DNA from: Neoscytalidium dimidiatum
Lineage: Eukaryota; Ascomycota; Dothideomycetes; Botryosphaeriales; Botryosphaeriaceae
Reading direction: 5' to 3'
DNA: 64,000 nucleotides
NCBI GenBank assembly: GCA_037367355.1
Contig: CM074696.1
Span: forward strand, 4,699,365-4,763,364
Each line of letters opens with the position of its first letter. Position 1 is the first letter of the stretch. Below the pieces are notes generated by a model. It saw only the letters and a list, made by a program, of their open reading frames with translations, had not been told where the DNA came from and made no database searches. Both the position numbers and the translations under genes were made by a program. This document shows, piece by piece, positions 23,575 to 35,636 of the stretch.

Positions 23575-25399
23575 ATGGAGTCCAAAACGGAGATGCAGTC
23601 AAGCGTCGCCCCACAAGTCGACGGAAAACCCGTCGCCGACGACATTGGAGTTGCAGCAATCACCGAGATCGGCGAGGTCGAAGGGTTCTCTGCAGAGGCC
23701 GAGAAAGCAGTGCGACGGAAGATTGACCTCCATCTCATGCCCCTTGTCAGTCGATACTCACGTCGTCTGAACGAACGCCGACTGACCCGAACATAGCTCA
23801 TGATCACGTACCTGATCCAATACCTTGACAAGTCCTGCATCTCATATTCAGCACTCTGGGGCATGCGACAGGATGTCGGCTTGCACGGTAACCAGTACTC
23901 GTGGCTGACAACCATATTCTACATTGGCTACTTGGTCGCCGAATTCCCTATGAACGCGCTGTTTCAGAGACTGAACATCACCAAAGTTTGTGGCACAATC
24001 ATGTGCGTCCACCTGCCTTCTTATTCTTCTGTGATCGAGTGCTGATGGCAATTTAGAGGCCTCTGGGGCACAGTGCTCCTGTGCATGGCCGCATCCCACG
24101 ATTTTGCTGGCCTCATGGCATCTCGATTCTTCCTCGGAGCCTTGGAGTCCGGCGTCAGCCCATGCTTCGTGCTATTGACCGGGATGTTCTACAAGAGGTC
24201 TGTTGCGGAATTATTGGAAAACCGGCGCTTTCGAGGATTGACACAAATGCAGGTCCGAACAGCCGCTCCGTACGGCCATGTGGTTCTCCATGAATGGAAT
24301 GGCGCAGATCATCGGCGGTCCCATTGCTGTAGGTTCCCCAAGCTTGATGCAGTATAAGTTACCGACTGATTTGACCAGTACGGCATTGGGTACATCGACA
24401 ACGCGTTGCCTGCATGGAAGGTAGTTCACCCTGGCTTCACCCCTCAGCATCAAGGCCCTGACCTCTCCAGTTCCCCTTCATCATCTTCGGCTCCCTCACC
24501 GTGGCCTGGTCCATCATCTTCTTCCTCTTCGCGACGCCGAACCCGGTCAAAGCCCGCTGGCTCACCCCTCACGAGCGCCTCATCGCCGTCTCGCGCCTGG
24601 CCTCCAACAACACCGGCCTCGACTCGCGCGTCTTCAAGGCCTACCAAGCCCGCGAAGCACTCCTGGACCACAAATGCTGGCTGCTCCTCCTCTTTACCGT
24701 CGCCTCCAACATCCCCAACGGCGGCGTCACCGCCTTCGGTCCGCTCATCGTCGAAGGCTTCGGCTTCAGCACGCTCGGCACCACGCTCCTAGGCATGCCC
24801 ATCGGCGCGTCGCAGATCCTCGGCCTGTGGCTGTCCGGCTACGCGGCGGGCCGCTTCCCGCGCGCCCGCGTGGCCCTCATGCTCGGCGGCGTCGCCGTCG
24901 CGCTCGCCGGCACCGTCATGATGTACGCCATCCCCGAGCACAACAAGCTCGGCGGCCTCTTCGGCTACTACCTGCTGCCCGGCTTCAGCGCCACGTACGC
25001 GCTCAGCCTCGGCATGATACAGGCCAACGTGGCTGGCCGCACCAAGAAGAGCGTCGTCACCGCCGCCCTGTTCGTCGCGTATTGCGTCGGCAACCTGGTC
25101 GGCCCGCAGTTGTTCCTGAGCCACGAGGCGCCGCTCTACCGGTCGGGCTTCGTGGCCATGATCGTGTGCTTCGCGGCGCAGGCGGTGTTCCTGGCGCTGT
25201 ACTGGGTGGCGTGCAGGAATGAGAACAGGACGAGGGATGCCGCGAGCGGAGAGCCGGTAGGGGACGCTGGGAGGGATCAGATCGAGCAGGGGTTGTCGGA
25301 TTTGACTGATGTGTGTTTGTGGTGCCCTGTTGTTGACGGTGACGCTTTTACTGACTCTCCCCGAAGAAAGAGAATCCGCATTTCCGGTACGTGCTGTGA
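23575..25399 (+). CDS. MFS anion:cation symporter (allantoate permease/Dal5-like), 502 aa
   Basis: Seven exons: 23575-23745, 23797-24002, 24057-24197, 24253-24328, 24379-24420, 24471-25310, 25367-25399. Frame is kept throughout (503 codons with stop). The N-tail is about 45 residues of cytosol, then RRKIDLHLMPLLMITYLIQYLDKS, the first helix block typical of the ACS family. Also typical are GYLVAEFPMNALFQRL, FFLGALESGVSPCF, FYKRSEQPLRTAMWFSMNG and GPIAYGIGYID. The last 11 codons sit on a separate exon and give KENPHFRYVL, the near-invariant C-terminus of Dal5/Tna1-like carriers; a model without that last intron would miss it. Substrates in this family are allantoate, ureidosuccinate, dipeptides, nicotinate or pantothenate. 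The divergent M20 peptidase favours a dipeptide or N-acyl amino acid. Confidence 0.93.
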
Positions 25400-27971
25400 T
25401 CGTGTTTGGCCTTGCTTTGTGGAATAGAGGCTTTTTTGGACCGAGATTTGATTCTTCTTCAGAATAGCCGGATGAAAAATATGAATATGTGTCGTTCTCC
25501 AGACCCCAGCTGAGAATTCATCATGACCCCGGGTAGGGCCTTCTGCTTGATGTGTCGTTAATTGGGCACTGCTACTGTACATGGTGTACTGCTCTTAATT
25601 TGGGCGTTAGCTGTGCTTAGATAGGAATGCGTGACGCACGATTGCTAGCATGGATAACGTAAACCGAGATCGAGAGATTTCACGAACGTATTCATTGATG
25701 CGCTGGAAGCTCTTGGCGCTTAGGATAATTCCATTCGGCCGTAGCTGCACTATTAGAATTCAACGGCAATAACACACCAGGGAAATAGACATAAAATTGG
25801 CTCACATCGAACACATTGAACTCTCGGTAAGCAAATTGACTATAGACCATGTGCCAAGATGGAGACCAGGTATTAACGCATGCACGGGAATCGCCGTGAA
25901 AGACGACTTTTTGGCTGAGGAGTTTTCATGGGAACCTGAGCAAGGACGAAGAATAGGCAGTCTTGGCAAGTGTTGAGGTCATCGGGTTAACAATACGGAT
26001 TCGGGGGAAGACGGAAGTAACGCGAGTGTACAAAGCAGCATTGGTATGTATGGCCGAAGCCGAGGGGAAAAGAATCGCTGTCGACAAGGCCAGTGGCAGA
26101 AGTGGAGATTGCAGTATTTGGAAGAAGCCGGCGTCACTTGTCTAGACTGAAGTCAGTACGACTTTGCCCGGTGTTCAGCATCACTTAGAGCTCTCCGCTG
26201 CAACGTTGCCAGCTCATGTGGGGACCCCGCTCGAAGGGTGAAAAATGACGTATTAAATCGCGCGGGCACATCCGAGATACTGCAACCTGTTACCTCTTCT
26301 AGGCACACGCTATCATCTTTTTTCGGGTGCTTGAAGTTCCTCATTTAGTATGCAAAGGTGCCGCGATAACAGCCGGTTAGCGTGGACCTGACCCAGACAC
26401 ATGTTAAGGAATCCTCCAGTGACGGGACGCGGCGGGTGTGGGACCGGCTTCGACGACAGCTGAGGAGCTCACGAAGGAGAGGATGAGAAGAAAAGGTTGG
26501 AGGCTATAGAGCGGGCGCTGCGAGTGGATCGCATGCTCTGCAAAAAGTTGGCGCCGCATTAAGTCGAATGAACAGCGCAGCATGAAGGAAGGTGGGTATG
26601 CGCTGTTGGGACGGCTATGCGCAAGCGAGAAGACAGCGCGTGAGTGCAATGCCAGCATCGGCCGAGAGCACAGCACGTGGGCAGCGCGAAGACTGAGGCT
26701 CGGATAATGCGGAAGGGGCATCGATTAGGGGCGAAAACACCGGCCCGGCGTTTGTTTCCAGCGGGGGCAGGTCCGCAACGGGATAGCGTGGTGTTCGAGG
26801 CTGGCGATGACGAGGAATGGTGAGAAGACGCGACAGGCTCGGCGAGGCAGAGCGGCTAGAGAGCGGACAGTTCCGGCGGACAACAGGCGCGGAAGTTGGG
26901 ACGGGAACGGAGTGGGACAGAGAGCGGGGCGGAGATTATGTGATGCTTTGGATCAAGGACTCGGGTTTGCCGGTATCAAATGCGATTTGATAAGACCGAA
27001 GTGTCGGGGAACGCCCAGCCGGGGAATTTTGGACGCTGCGAGAAAGCGCCGTAAGCGCTGCCAGCCCGACGAGCGTGACGCGACTGACGAGCCCCCTTGC
27101 GGCCGCCGCCAAGCGCAGTCGGCGCGGGCAATTGTTGTTCCGCTCACGTGCGGTGCCCGCGCAGAGTGTTGAGCTGAGTGGGCGAGTGGGTGAGTGCGAG
27201 ACATGGAGCCTCGAGCTGATGCCCAGGGGCTACGAGGCTGCGAGGCTGCGAGGCTTGGTGGTGGTGGTTGGGCAGCCTCTCTGGCGTCTCGCGAGCACCT
27301 CCTACTCCTCCTCCTACTCCAGCACACCACTGCTACGTGGTCGACTATCTCCTCAATCGTTCTCAACGCCGCACCCCGGAGGCAGGCGCAGCATTGTCGC
27401 ACCAATGGATCGTGGGCCTCGGAAGTTGGTGTGCGGCGCTGCTGCAACGGGGCAGCCACTGTTGCGACGACATGGCATTAGGTGTGCGGCGCATGGCGTT
27501 GTGCTGGCAGCACCCCCGGGCGGCAAGCGGCATGCGCGGGAGCTGCTGGACTCTTCCGAAACGGGCGCAGTACACAGCTCGGCGGCTCATCAGCTGATGG
27601 CTCTGTCCCTGAGGCGTTGCTCTGACACGTCAAAGCCCTCCGGAAATCACGTGCAGTGCTCCAGCGGATGGTCAACTTTTGGCGAACCCGCGCGCGACAG
27701 GCTGCCCGAAACAGGCCGCGTGCTATCGATACCGCACCGGCCATCTTCCGTAACACGCGCTGGACCCTAGGACCCCGTGCGGGATGGAGCGGTGAATGTG
27801 CGGCCAGCGTCTGTGCTCGGTGGGGGAAACCATCACTTGCAACTTTCACCGCGTTCTCAAGACGGACATCACGAGCTCTGACAAAGGCACTCTCAAGTGA
27901 CTCCCGAGTCCATATATCACCATGTCCCAGAGCCTCCTCTTCCCTCGCCAGATCAACTTTGTGTCACCATC
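25400..27971. other. Intergenic, 2.6 kb
   Basis: Low-complexity GC-rich frames run on both strands between 26.8 and 27.9 kb without domains. The right end is the promoter/5' leader of the serine-rich gene and carries a short upstream ATG frame at 27921. Confidence 0.45.
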
Positions 27972-28973
27972 ATGTTTTCCAAACTCCGCAGCAAGCCCCA
28001 GTCCAACGACCGGGTGACGGCTTCCAAGCCTGCATCTTCCATGCATAAGCAACGCACTCCTGCAGCTGCCTCCAAGACCTCCTCCTCCTCCTCCTCCTCC
28101 TCCTCCTCCTCCTCTCCCAGCCTGCGCCAGTCGCAGTCTGCGGACCGCAAACCCAGCTTCTCCGAACACCAATGGGACGAGCGTCACTGGACGAAACCCT
28201 TCGCCAACGGCACCACTCAGGTCATGGCCACTCTACGCTTCCCTGCTGAAGACGACGACGCCCACGACCTTCGACGCATTCCCGAGGAAGAGGACCTCTA
28301 CGGCAAGGCCCAGGAGCATTCCCACTACAAGGGCTCCCCCAAGTTTGGTTCTCCCAAGGCCTCCCCTGCCGCTTCTTCCAAGAAGGCCTCGACTTCCCCT
28401 GCATCCAAGCACGCCTCGACTTCCCCTGCATCCAAGCACGCCTCGACTTCCCCTGCATCCAAGCACGCCTCGACCTCCTCGAGAAAGACTTCCGCGTCCT
28501 CCATGGCCAAGAGCTCTGTTTCCTCTTTGAAGAGCACTGCTCCCTCGACCAAGAGCACGTCCACCATCTCTTCCAAGGCATCTGCCTCCTCGCTTTGGTC
28601 CGAGCGTCCCAGCTCTTCCTCCTCGAACGCGACGTACGCCACATCCTGGTCGGTTGATTCGTCCGCATCGACCGTGATGACCGATCTGGACGAGCCCATT
28701 TCGGAATGCAACTCCAACCGCCCGGACTCCTGCACGCTCGGCGACCACGACGTCTTCAAGCTGCGCGGCAAGAAGAGCTACCCGCCCAAGCGCCCCGACT
28801 CTACCGTCTCGTCGTGTTCCGGCACGTCCTGCGCTGGCACCATCCACTCCAGGCCGCAAACGGGCAAGAGCAGCAAGAACGGCGACATCGCTTTCCAGGT
28901 CGTTGCCGAGGAGGACGACGCGATTTACCTCCAGCGGACTCCCAACCCCCGCCCCAGCCGCCGCTGGCGCTGA
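27972..28973 (+). CDS. Serine-rich, intrinsically disordered fungal protein, 333 aa
   Basis: This is a single open frame. I start at ATG 27972 (MFSKLRSKPQ), which has a clean context; an in-frame ATG at 27897 would add 25 residues of untypical sequence. The N-terminus is basic, then a run of about a dozen Ser residues, then a more conserved-looking patch (EHQWDERHWTKPFANG, MATLRFPAEDDDAHDLRRIPEEEDLYG). The middle is Ser/Lys/Ala-rich with three identical nine-residue repeats (STSPASKHA). The C-terminus has VFKLRGKKSYPPKRPDS and DIAFQVVAEEDDAIYL. No catalytic or membrane segment is visible. It is probably a cytoplasmic or cortical phosphoprotein; function is not known to me. Confidence 0.8.
   Translation: MFSKLRSKPQSNDRVTASKPASSMHKQRTPAAASKTSSSSSSSSSSSSPSLRQSQSADRKPSFSEHQWDERHWTKPFANGTTQVMATLRFPAEDDDAHDLRRIPEEEDLYGKAQEHSHYKGSPKFGSPKASPAASSKKASTSPASKHASTSPASKHASTSPASKHASTSSRKTSASSMAKSSVSSLKSTAPSTKSTSTISSKASASSLWSERPSSSSSNATYATSWSVDSSASTVMTDLDEPISECNSNRPDSCTLGDHDVFKLRGKKSYPPKRPDSTVSSCSGTSCAGTIHSRPQTGKSSKNGDIAFQVVAEEDDAIYLQRTPNPRPSRRWR
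28386..28466 (+). repeat. 27 bp coding tandem repeat, three identical copies
   Basis: Units at 28386-28412, 28413-28439 and 28440-28466 are identical at the DNA level and start a fourth partial copy. Each encodes nine residues of the serine-rich protein. Confidence 0.9.
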
Positions 28974-31860
28974 ATCCCGCAGGTGGCTAACCCTACCTCT
29001 CCTCCTTCCAAGGCCAGGCGCCTCGCTCCACCAACGACACTCGCCGCTGCCGACACGACCCCGGACTGGAGTTTTATTTGAGCCTCCTCTGCTCATTCTC
29101 CTTGCTGTTGTCGGCAATCGGAGTCGGAACATCGGCAAATCGTGCATGATGAGACCCGATGCGGACGAACGAGACCTTGAAAGAGCGTCACGATGTTACG
29201 ATCATCACGACCGTTTTGTTAGGTGCCTGCGCGCACAGTGCGTCTGCAGTGCTGTACCTATGAACATCTCAGGAATAGCGGCTGATCAGCTGTCTTTTCC
29301 GCCACTCGCTACATGACCGATCGATATACAATATCTCGGTCCATGACACTATTTATTCTCTAGCGTTCGCTTGAGAGATTTTCTGGAACAGAATCATATA
29401 CCATTTTGGATATCCTCAGATTGCTCAGGATTTTTGGATTTCCTATCTACGGCCAGCTCCAATATTTCTTTCTTGGTTCAGCAGAACTAGTCTACAGAAT
29501 GAACAAACCTCATCCGCATGTCCGCGCTCAGTGAGACGCACCCAGCTCCGTGCAGCTCTAACCATCATCTTTGCAAGTCTTTGCAGTTTCCAGGTTGCTC
29601 ACCTCAGGCCTCAAACAGCAGCAGCAGCACTCCGCAGATCTCGAGGAGGGGAAAGTGAGTCACAGAATTGTGGACACGTCAGATCGCCTTTGATCAAACA
29701 GGGAGGCTCCGGGGAAACCAACTTTCCTTCCGCTTTTAGCTCGGTAGCTACGCATTTTGCTTTAGCGCGATGTGTTGTCCTCTGGCTCTTTACCACTTAC
29801 CGTAAGACAAGCGAGCGCTGGGTGCCAGGGGCCGACACCCAGTCGGAGGATCTCGGGGGGGTTGTCCACATGGCGGCGCGTCCTCGCGGGAACCTGAGCG
29901 CCGTGCCAATCATCGATGCCACTCTTTCGAGACGCCGACGAAGCTTCGAAACGGCCTTCGACGCGGATTCTTCAGCTGTTCCCGCTGTTCGCTGTTTCAT
30001 TCCACCGCACCCTCCCTCTCTCCGCGGATCGGCCCGATGGCTCGACCGCCGACACCCAGGGACATCCCTCGAGCAGAAACGTGTTCCTGCAGTGGTTCAG
30101 TTCTCCGGTTCGGCGCTGCCTCTGCCGCTAATGCAACATGATCTGAGAAGGGTGTGAGGATATCTCACGCCTCCAGACATGACATCACCCTTCACCACCA
30201 TGGCGGTGATGACATGGCTCAGACCTTTCCGAGATCCGGTCTCCGGTCGAGCGCCCACGTCGCACAAGATCTCCCGCTGTTGCATTGACTTATCTCATCT
30301 CGACATCCAACGCGGGCGCATGTCCTCCTGACTTCCCCTCTTCGCTCTCGGCGGACACTTCAGCACAGAGCATCCGGATCTTCGCACGCGCGTTCCTCCT
30401 GCCACTTGAAACGCCCCACACCCGTCTATTTTCGTAAGTCTTCGCCCTCGGCTTCACCCACGCTGCACAGCTGCCCAACTGATAGCCTCTTACTAACCTC
30501 TTGTGCAGTTGCGGTGTGTCTGCTCATCAAGCTCTACGTAGTTTCCCCGAAAGCGACGCTTCACTCCCTATGTCGGTGTTTTCGCTCATCCTCACCGCAA
30601 CATACCGGTCAAGGAACAACAAACAAACGGTACCCGCATGCGACCGTCTGGTGAAATCCAACCACCACGCTGAGAAGCCAGGACCATCACTCAGCCTCCT
30701 TGAGCGTCGTTGGCATCCTCGCCTCCCACACTGTCGGCTAAGTTTCCGACAACACCTTGACCGGTCAAAGTTATCTGCCATCTATCGCAAGTAAGTTCTC
30801 CGAGCGCCATCGTACAACTCACAACCCCGAATCAGGTTGAGGTAAGTCGCAAGCCGTGGGCCTCGCAGTCACCAGCCTCCGGCTATTGATCCACAGCCTT
30901 CATCACTTGGTCCCATGCAGACCATAATAGACTCTTTCACGGAAGAAATTCGAAGCATAGCCCCAAGGATCACGTGTGCTCTCTGGACTCACTTCGATCC
31001 ATTGATCAACTACACTAGCTCCATGATTCTTTCCCCGCCGGCCTCAATGTTTTCGGGCTCTCGTGGATCTAGCCTTGTACTGCTGCTACCGATTTTCTTT
31101 CCGTGCTATACATGTTATGAAGATGCTGCGCTGGGTACTGCCTACAACGATGGCACTCTGTAACCTTCTTGGACAGCTGCACCAATTCGTTTGAGACTCG
31201 GCGCGGCTTGGGAAGCATCCCACATGCATACGTTTTCCTCCGTCTCAAGCACCAAGTAAACACTCCGAAACCGGCAGTCTTTCCAGCTTTGCTCTGTTGA
31301 ACAAAAAGCGGTGCTTAAGTTATCCTTGCGTGCATTATATTGCAACATGCTCGTCCTCCACTCTAAGCCAGACAACAAGATAGTTGTGCTCTCATTTACA
31401 CGTTGCAATTGACATCGTTGTTCCTCACCGGCTCTTAACGCTGCCATTCGACCTTCCCATTTAGTACCCTGCTCAACACGTTCCACAGCTTTATAATCGA
31501 CCATCATTTCAACTGATCTCCTTGAAATAGTTGCAATGTCCCTCATCCGTTCGGTGGACTAGCCTGGCTTCGAGGCAATGCAAAGACCGGGCTTAGGCAC
31601 TATCAGGATAAACCTCATACTCGACATGAACACCGGTTCTTTAATGCTGTGCTCGATCAGAACGGTAGGCCAGGCGCTGTATGGGAAAATGATGTTGCAA
31701 GTAATGGATCAGGCCACGAACCAGGTCGGTGAAGGTAAGGTTTCTTCGGTTAAGCGGACGTGAGAGCTGGCCGGGAAAATTCCTCACAGGGGATGGGCAA
31801 CAGATCACGCATGGCATCTTTGAGCATGTGGGCTATCATCGGCAAGCAAGACCCATTCTG
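28974..31860. other. Intergenic, 2.9 kb
   Basis: Open frames at 29531-30157 (plus, 208 codons) and 31142-31546 (minus, 134 codons) are the largest. The first has no domain signal. The second has a protein-like composition (RDIATISRRSVEMMVDYKAV) but no match I recognise and no clear exons around it, so I do not call either a gene. Confidence 0.4.
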
Positions 31861-32330
31861 AGTAATGACGATATTGCGGTGCGTGAAGGAGCTTCGCGAC
31901 AGGTTTATGGCCTACAAAGGTGCCTGGATGATGCATATCTTTGACATCAGCGCTGCCTTGGCCAAACCAAACTTCGTGGTCCCTAACGGTCTCAAAGAAG
32001 ACCTGAAGAATACTCTTGCCATACTTTTCGGAGACGACTGTATACCCTGCACCGATGATCCTGTCGTACATCTCATTAATCCTTCGTTATCCCCTTTCGT
32101 TTGCGGCGGCACGGAAGTTTGAATGTACGGAATACTCGGCTGGAATGACTGCATTGAGACCTGTCGGCTCGGTGATGTGGCTCCGATTCTTTACGATGAT
32201 GAAACCAAGGAGAGGAACTGGAATCAGCGAGGCGTCGGGTTGATCCGCCAATCATCTGGAGTGCACATATTCAGTGGTTGGCCTGCAAAGCGCGCTCCAC
32301 TGAGGAACAGTCAGCATTGAAAGCTAAATC
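31861..32330 (+). pseudogene. DUF4246-type fungal protein, relic
   Basis: An 85-codon frame (31865-32122) reads CVKELRDRFMAYKG, then DDPVVHLINPSLSPFVCGG and a stop. The next frame (32123-32320) continues YGILGWNDCIETCRLGD. The order ELRDK, then VHLVDPSLxxLVYGRT, then GLxDCLxxCGxG is that of the N-terminal half of DUF4246 proteins, large uncharacterised ascomycete proteins. The conserved core that follows in that family is absent, so this is a decayed fragment of one fifth or less of the gene. Confidence 0.55.
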
Positions 32331-34013
32331 AATAGCCTTGATCCACTCTGAAAAAGGGTCATTCTTCTATTATTGAGCGCCCCATTCGTGCGGCTGTTCC
32401 CTTTTGCGATGAGTGCCATGATGTGAGCAAGGTTTGTATCGACTACTTGCAAAACGTCGACACGATAGAGTTAAAAGAGTAATGAAGGGGATACGACCAG
32501 AATTCGGAAGCCCACTTGAGATTGGAAGTCTTGAATACCTTTTACGATATCGAACATGGTCATCCCACTGTGCAGGAAATTGGTCGCTGAGAAATCGCGA
32601 AGGCCGCCTACCTACCTATCCAAACATCTTCCAGAACAAGCTTTGCCCCTACTCGCTGATCGATCGCAACCAGCAAGGCCACCTGGAAATTTTGACTCTG
32701 ATCTTCATAGGCCCCCATAACCGCGTTCTGACCATGGCTTAAGTTGGACCCCAGGAAAGAGATTGTCCGGGAAGCTTTCTGCAACCCGAGGGCACGTTTC
32801 AAAAAGCCACTTGACGCTTCATCATCTTATCGGACAGCTGCGAAAGTTGAAAATTGGCTAGTTGCCACCGAGGAGGCGAAATCGCTTGGTGAAGAGCGTA
32901 TCGGATAGAAGGAAGTTTATACGCGGAATCTGTAGGATTCGATATCCTCGGACCCTTGCCTTCGGCATGCTAAGGCCAGGCCCAAGGGCCCATGAGCGGC
33001 GAGCGGTTGACTTCTGATTTTAACCACTTGTGGCCTTGCGGTGAAGTGAATAAACGTGAAGGGAGCGTGAGAGGACCTGTCGCTGCGAAGAGAGAAAGAG
33101 CTAAGAAAGTGGGGGCCGAATCAATTAATACGCGTCGATCGTACCATGAGAGCTAGGCTCGTGATGATACTGCAAGGTATACTCGAAAGTTAACTGGGGA
33201 AAATAGGCTAATGCCGATCCTTGCCGATACGCCTAGTCGTAAGACGGGACTTCCATACTCAATTAACCTCCGGAAGTCGCACATTTCTTGCAACACGATC
33301 GCTGAATGGAGAATCACTTGGGCAACTAAGTTTATTGGGTCAAGAGTAGATGGTCTGCGCTGCTACTAAGGATGCAAGGAGATATGAAAGAACAGGTGGG
33401 ATGACTTTGATGTCAGAAAGGGATGAAGGCGCTAAACACAAAATGCGGCGGCTGCCGCTGGCATCCGGCCCAGAAGCACCCAGATCTTTCTCGCGAGGGG
33501 CGTCACTGGCTGCCCTTTCTCGATTCGCGAATACGAAAAGCAAAAACAAGGACCTTTTCACAAGAGCTGCAGGAACCACTGCCGCTGATCATCACCCGCA
33601 TTACAAGAAGGCCCTTGCCACCTCCCGACCTGGATATTGTCAAGGAGAGGGTGGCTGGCTTGTGGGACTAGTCACCAAGGGATCCTTAGTGCTGGAGGCG
33701 AAGCCAGCTCATCTTACCCTATCCGAAACGCCTCGGCACGACACCGGTGCTATTCGCCCCGCTAAACCTTGTTGATAGGCCATGACATGTTCAACCAATA
33801 TGATCGTTCGCCTCCAGGCTAGAGCATACACTGGATAGACACCTAGACCTTGACCAGCCACAGCCTTGGAAAGCCATATATACCTGATGTTGACACCCTA
33901 GACCACGCCACTGTCTACCAGTCCTCGTTGCTTTCGCGCCGGCCCCGCGGGGTCAACCGCTCATGCCATCACTCTTCTTGAGCCCTCACGGCCCTTGCCA
34001 TACAGCTCCAAAC
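32331..34013. other. Intergenic, 1.7 kb
   Basis: No supported gene. The last few hundred bases are the promoter region of the sugar transporter; the plus strand has a TATATA at 33878-33883. Confidence 0.45.
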
Positions 34014-35636
34014 ATGGGTAGTGAGCAGGTTACTGCCAGAAAAGCAGTTGGTGATAATCTTGCCGCGGTCCTTCCTCAGGAAAACAAACCTTGGTTCCTC
34101 AAACAAAACCTCATCCGGCTCAACTTCTGCATCATTTCTATGATTCTCTATTCATCTGCAAATGGTTACGATGGCTCTCTTATGAACGGTCTCCAAGCCC
34201 TTGACCAGTGGCATGATTTCATGGATCACCCTGCCGGGTCTTGGCTGGGCTTCGTCAATGCCGTGCAGAACCTTGGCTCAATCTTCCAATTCCCGATCTG
34301 TGCCTGGGCAGGAAACCGTTATGGGCGGAAACCATGCGTGGCGATAGGATATATCTTCCTCATTCTCGGTGTTGGCTTGCAGACTGGCGCGCGAACAATT
34401 GCCATGTTTGTTGTTGGGCGGTTCTTTATCGGATGCGTGAGCGCTTGGTTCGTCATAACCACTCCGTTGCTTATTGCGGAGACCGCTTTTCCCACGCAGC
34501 GAGGAGCTCTTACAGCCATGTTTAACTGTGGGTGGTACGTCGGTATGTTTCAACAGTTCGATAGAGTTATCGGCATAACTTAACAGTGAGCAGGCGCGAT
34601 GCTTGCTGCGTGGATAACTTACGGAACACAGGACATGGCTGGATCTTGGTCCTGGCGTGTTCCGTCTATCATGCAAGCAGGTCTTCCGGTACTTAGCCTT
34701 ACAGGCTACCTCCTAAGCCCTGAATCCCCTCGTTGGCTTGTTTCTCAGGGCCGTATCGCTGAGGCACGCGCTTTCTTCGTCAAATATCATGCAGAAGGTG
34801 ATGAAGGCGCTCCTCTGGTGGATTTCGAGCTTGCTGAAATTCAAAGTGCACTTGCTCTCGAAGCCAAAGCGAATAGCAGCTCCAGCTACGCCGACATGCT
34901 AAGAACAAAGGGCAACAGACACCGTCTCTTCATCTCAGTGACACTGGGTGTTTTCGCACAGTGGAATGGCGCCGGGAACGTGTCATACTACCTCTCTGCA
35001 GTTCTTGATACTGCTGGTGTCACAGGTGTCAAAGACCAGACCCTAATCAACGGGTGCATACAGGTCTGGAACTTATTAATTGCTGTCAGCGCTGCCTTGA
35101 TGGTGGACAAGCTTGGTCGACGCTTCCTATTCATGACGTCCTGCACTGGAATGCTGATAAGTTACGTCGTCATATCCGCTTTGACTGGCTCTTACGATAC
35201 GACTGGAAACTCTGCCGTCGGCATCGCCGTTATCCCCATGCTCTTTTTTTACTACGCTGCGTATGATATAGCCTTCACCCCGCTAACATTTTCCTATCCC
35301 TGCGAGATATGGAACTATAGTCTCCGCGCCCGCGGCATGACCGTTGTCCTTACCACCACGCAGTTTGCTGTGTTTTTCAACACTTTTGTCAACCCCATCG
35401 CGCTGGAAAACATCAAATGGAGATACTATCTCGTGTTTGTGGGCATTCTGATCATCGTCGGTTTGACATGCTATTTCTGCTACCCGGAGACGCGTGGATA
35501 CTCTTTGGAGGAGATTGCCCGCGTGTTTGACGGTGAGGAAGCAGATATTCCCGTGCGGTTACGACACCAGGATCAAATTTCCTCTCAGGAGAATAGTTGG
35601 GGATCCGAGGGGGCAATAAGCAGCAAGGTTAAATAA
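34014..35636 (+). CDS. MFS sugar transporter (hexose/lactose permease-like), 523 aa
   Basis: Exon 1 is 34014-34542 and exon 2 is 34594-35636; the 51 nt intron has a GTATG donor and a GCAG acceptor and joins in phase. The sugar-porter signature set is complete: NRYGRKP in loop 2-3, FFIGCVSAWF, the PESPRWL motif after helix 6, DKLGRRF in loop 8-9, and PETRGYSLEEIARVFDG at the end. Twelve hydrophobic segments are readable, with a roughly 30-residue polar C-tail. Start: ATG 34014 (MGSEQVTARK); an in-frame ATG at 33963 would add 17 residues. The protein should take up mono- or disaccharides at the plasma membrane by proton symport. It is the only intact gene among several relics, and its stop codon lies just before an AT-rich island. 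Confidence 0.92.

Noticed and set aside
25311..25427. Longer C-terminus of the permease read straight through to 25427
   Set aside because: Splicing 25311-25366 gives the family's conserved KENPHFRYVL ending, which the read-through lacks.
29531..30157. 208-codon plus-strand open frame
   Set aside because: No recognisable domain, untypical composition, and no splice or promoter support.
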